From assembly GCA_009760855.2 (NCBI GenBank), contig WPIO01000006.1:8945001-8966000 (forward strand): 21,000 bases of DNA, written 5' to 3'. Positions 17,673 to 21,000 of the stretch are shown here, piece by piece (within the stretch, counting starts at the first letter, position 1; each line of letters opens with the position of its first letter). The notes under the pieces were generated by a model. The model worked only from the letters and a program-made list of their open reading frames with translations. It made no database searches and was not told the DNA's origin. Both the position numbers and the translations under genes were made by a program. The stretch is from Cristatella mucedo. Its lineage: Eukaryota > Bryozoa > Phylactolaemata > Cristatellidae.

Positions 17673-18802
17673 GGAAATGTTCCACCTCTTTAGAAGTGGC
17701 TACATTTTGAGTGTCAATTATTATAGGGAATGGGTCGCCATAGACTAACTCAGCAAAGCAAGCCTTGGAGGATGTGCAAAACTTCGACTTCTCTGCTCTG
17801 CTTCTGTGATTCTGGAAGAATTAGTGAGTAATGATGGCCCACAGCTCACCAGTGACATGTTTAAAGACTTCTAGCCACATTTCAGTGTACAAGTTACTAC
17901 CACGAGCCCATGTTATCGTTAGAGCGCTGGCTGGTAGAGAAATTCTTCCAGTTAGCAAATGCAAAAATATGTGACAGTTTAATGTTCAGACTGGGCCAAT
18001 TACTGAGCCTAGTCTTCTGCACCATGAGGAGCTTGCTCTTTGTGGAAGGACTTCCCTATTCAAGCCAGTTTTGTTGGAGGGTCGTGGGTTGAGCACCCTG
18101 TTGCCTTTTGGTGAGCAATCATTAGTACTTAACATGGCAGCACAGCCAGCAACAGTTTCATGCAGGGGCAGCGGCAGCCCACGAAGAGACCACATTGACT
18201 GCTAGTTCCTGGCGAGTCTGTGTAGAGATCAAGTAAATCCCAGCCAAAGTCGTCAGCCATGACAGATCACCAAGGTCTTACCTACCTGCCCAGATTAGCA
18301 AAGGGACGAACAATCCTTCGAAATCCAAGAGCTGCCAAAACTTGGGCTTTGCCACCTTCCAGTCCGAGGCAATATGCTACGATCAGCAAACAGCTCAGCC
18401 TTTCGGTATCTGATATTCATTAATCATCTACCCATGGGAGTTGATCCATTGTTATCTCATTCAGCAGAAAGGTCTGAAACTGGCAGCCATATAGATAGTG
18501 TGACTGATATAACAGTTGCTCGTAGAGACCCTAGTGATCTTCCTTCTCCTTTTCCGACTGGTCCTCTACCAAGTCACACCAGGTTGCCGTTCCAGCAGCT
18601 TAGTTGTAATCGAACTGCATATCCACCAGAAGTGGTCGGACCTTGATGCTGCCAGAGTATCGTAAGCAGCACACTCGGTAGCCTGGTTTTTCTGTCGCTG
18701 CATATTTTTGATCTTAACCGTGCAACTACTAGTGATTAGTATAAGGGATGATATATATATATAATTCATTTGCAGAATCGTGCTGTGTGCCTATATTGCA
18801 CT
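17673..18802. other. Mostly unassigned; one unrecognised Ser/Pro-rich ORF
   Basis: 18374-18646 (plus) is a 90-codon open frame whose second half is rich in Ser, Pro and Thr (DLPSPFPTGPLPSHTRLPFQ). It has no recognised domain and no clear splice sites. 18050-18100 (GGTCGTGGGTTGAGCACC) resembles the B-box segment of the SINEs and is probably a decayed head. A short TA run lies at 18749-18762. Confidence 0.35.
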
Positions 18803-18960
18803 GGGCCGTGATAGCCCAGAAGATAAGGTGATGGCTCTTCAAGTCTGAGGTCGTGGGTTTGAATCCTGCAGTGGGCAATCCTGTATTGCTAACTGCACAA
18901 GTAGGTGATAGCTATTAAGGCTCCTCTCCAAATGTGGCTGTTAAATCAGCTAATGTTTTG
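18803..18960 (+). mobile_element. tRNA-derived SINE, family 1, copy d (cleanest head)
   Basis: GGGCCGTGATAGCCCAGAAG then ATAAGGTGATGGCTC forms the head. GGTTTGAATCC (18856-18866) is a one-mismatch B box. The body is GTGGGCAATCCTGTATTGCT and AGCTATTAAGGCTCCTCTCC. The terminus is GGCTGTTAAATCAGCTAATG, in which GCTG and CAGC can pair. Together with the copy at 3845 this defines the GATAGCCC subfamily. Confidence 0.85.
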
Positions 18961-20479
18961 TGAGTGCCGGCAAGCTCCCTTTAAGTGGCCTTGAATGTAA
19001 AAAAATAACACTAATCATGGCTGCTGCAATGTGACACTGCTGTCTCATCCACCTGGGATGCAGTCATAGAGCAATGGGTGACAACTACCTACGTTCTAAA
19101 CTAACTGCCATGGCTTGCTGTCGGGCTGGCCGGAAGCAGTGGGAGAGTCATCAGAAGGATTGATGAGCAAGGATTAGACAGTGCCCAAGCTATCTGGTGG
19201 TGGAGCAGCCTCTGCTCAGCATGCTGCTCTCCAGCCGTCACTGCAGCATGAGGGCTGGCAGGTTTTGGCTAGTTTGAGCTCCTCGTTCTCCCTTCTGAGA
19301 GCCTTTAGAGAACTCAATCTCTTTCTGGGCACTTTACATTTGCTGCAAAAGAACTAGACAGTTGAGTGTCGGTGGAATAAAGGTCAGGACAAGCAGCTAG
19401 TTCATTTGGATGCCGAAGCAAGCAAATTAGAACTTGTCCACTTATGCACGGCCGATTTGAGTGCTCACTAATGGTGGGTGTGGTGGGCACTTGCTTGCTA
19501 GGGCAGCATTGGGCAGTGCTGTTACGTGGGGGCAGCCTGGTAGCACTGGCCTCAGGCTATTCAAGGACCCAAAAGAAACGAATGTGAAGCCACGGAAAGA
19601 TTAGGCCTTGACATTGCCATATGCAGTCATTCATATTAATGCCGATGAGGCATTTTGTTAGGCTAGGCCATGCAGCATGCCCCTTCGTGTAGGTTCAAGT
19701 GATGGCTCGTATTACGTGCACATGTATCTGTGCTTGCATGCGTGTGCGCCCTCTACTGCGCATTTGTGTGCATGTGTTTGGTAGGTATGCATCTATGTGC
19801 GAGCGTGTCTGTGCACGGGCTCCTCGGATAAGAGCTCTAAGGTGTGTTTGCAAACAGTCTCATTCTTTAGAATCGTATTGCTTAAAGAAAAAGCAGCCTT
19901 AACTTCAGGGTGTGTGTGCCATCATCAGTAGCTACTCGTTTGCTGTAGATGAGATACTGAGCAACTGAATGGAGATGCTTAGTCCAGAGTAGTTGTGTGA
20001 GCACTCCCTCCCAGTTGCATTTGTGTGACACGTGTGGTAGAAGTAGAGGAACTAGCTTATATGCCAACCATTAACTGACCTCATCATATCCTAAGGCTCA
20101 GAGAAACACTAACTTGTGCCAGGCAAATCCTGTTGTCTTCAGCGGCTCGAGGCCTCTAGCTGCTGTTGAGGGGGTGCAATGTGCCCCAACTTGGTAGATG
20201 TAGCTGCTGCGTATCAATGCAAGACCCTGGTTGCTGCAGGAGATATCTGACAATATCAGCTGACTGAAGATAATAACATTCAGGAGTTCAGCACCCATGT
20301 GCCCTCATAACACAGTTCGTGTGTATGAAGCTGTTATTGTTATGACCAGTCGGGTTTCTAGCTTCACTATAAATGTTATTGAGACAGGAATGTCGTGATG
20401 TCAGCAGGCAGGCAGGTATGCGTGCACGCACGAGTAGCACTCCTCCTAAGTTGCCCATTGCATTGCGCTATTTTGCTAG
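18961..20479. other. No supported gene
   Basis: Apart from the SINE tail remnant at 19300, I find no gene or RNA. 19700-19830 is TG/GC-rich, microsatellite-like sequence that produces a spurious Cys/Arg-rich ORF. Other ORFs of 60-67 codons on both strands show no motif and overlap each other. Confidence 0.45.
19300..19352 (-). mobile_element. SINE/LINE 3' tail remnant, family 2, copy e
   Basis: AGCCTTTAGAGAACTCAATC then TCTTTCTGGGCACTTTACATTTGCTGCAAA matches the copy at 17584 base for base over most of its length. The AGAGA/TCTCT inner stem is kept and the outer stem is reduced. There is no head. Confidence 0.65.
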
Positions 20480-20583
20480 GAACAGATATGGAGTCCCACT
20501 CAGGGGCTCGCTTCTGCAGTGCAAGATATGGAAATGAAGCTTCTGCCTCACTTCCTGGTGTAGAGAGGTGCAACAATTCGCAG
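20480..20583 (+). CDS. Weak candidate exon (phase 1 start) downstream of the LRRCT
   Basis: Acceptor GCGCTATTTTGCTAG and donor CAG|GTGAGT bound a 104-bp open segment. It enters in phase 1, the phase left by the LRRCT exon at 13208, and ends in phase 0. It reads TDMESHSGARFCSARYGNEA then SASLPGVERCNNSQ. SGARFC-A---NEASA loosely recalls the end of an Ig domain (DSGxYxCxAxNxxGxA), but the aromatic residue is one position out of place, and N-N-S is only a possible sequon. The open frame also extends upstream to 20395. This may be chance. Confidence 0.2.
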
Positions 20584-21000
20584 GTGAGTACTATTAGCTG
20601 CATAATTCACCTTTCCAGTGCGTGAGATGCTGACTTGAGCTAAATATTTGGAGCACACTTTGGAGATAGGAGGGCATACGAATCTAGTTATGAAATGTCA
20701 TGTCGACACAATGGTTCCTTCAATCGAGCTAGTAGGTGGATTCTCTTTTGGCATTGCCTTATTAGCATGGTGCCACCTTGAATGCACGACATCATCGCTA
20801 GCATGTGTGCATACATGTGCTGCGTCTGCCACACGAGCCTCTACAAAGTATACCTTTAAAAAGATACGGCTTTCGTGGTCCGGTTACATACTGTGTTTTC
20901 TTTGCTCAATCTTGAGTCAAATGTGAAACGTTGCTGTGCTCTAAACTGTTTCAGTACTGCCAATCAGTGGACCAGTGTTAAGCCTATGAGGAACCTAAAC
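20584..21000 (+). other. Right edge of the window, no gene seen
   Basis: A 92-codon open frame at 20648-20926 contains a short hydrophobic stretch (GGFSFGIALLAW) but has no recognised domain. Nothing else is supported. Confidence 0.4.

Overview
This is a stretch of an animal (metazoan) nuclear genome. It has no operons or closely packed ORFs. Short coding islands are flanked by consensus splice sites and separated by kilobases of non-coding DNA rich in CA/TG, GA and TA microsatellites, tRNA-derived SINEs and broken non-LTR (LINE) retrotransposons. Base composition and repeat content suggest an invertebrate with a repeat-rich genome, possibly a flatworm, mollusc or other spiralian. The sequence alone does not fix the phylum.

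The main host gene lies on the + strand and is visible as separated exons. Four exons of exactly 72 bp (1283-1354, 3538-3609, 4962-5033, 12835-12906) each encode one 24-residue leucine-rich repeat (LRR). All four are cut in the same phase: one base completes the previous Leu codon and two bases start the next Leu codon, with GT(A/G)AGT donors. After a 123-bp intron, a 179-bp exon (13030-13208) enters in the same phase. It has the C-x-C-x21-C-x24-C spacing of an LRR C-terminal cap (LRRCT) and leaves in phase 1, the phase typical of extracellular Ig/EGF/FN3 modules. The window therefore holds the middle of a secreted or cell-surface LRR protein. Its N-terminus lies upstream of the window and its C-terminal part lies downstream or in the 3' third. 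Two further possible exons (8612-8688, 20480-20583) are much weaker.

The introns hold three dead LINE fragments: 2100-3525 (minus), 6390-7720 (plus) and 13800-14950 (minus). They carry CR1/L2-like reverse transcriptase blocks, including YADD-type motifs. They also hold at least two SINE families. Family 1 (3845, 11498, 17369 and 18803, all plus) has a tRNA-like head and a shared ~100-bp body. Family 2 (9646, 10320, 16045, 17584 and 19300, all minus, with a head-only plus copy near 9078) ends in a nested stem-loop tail that looks like the 3' tail of L2-clade LINEs. This suggests LINEs related to those in the window mobilised it.

A decayed copy of a multicopy metazoan protein family of unknown function lies at 10510-11895, with the motif blocks HIKLGLMK, FKSVV-NFL-NH and F-QDIREM--RYQGR. 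A family 1 SINE splits it, and the segment that should lie at the insertion point is missing. The rest (393-1282, 5034-6380, 15180-16040, 18961-20479 and other gaps) shows no gene that I can support.
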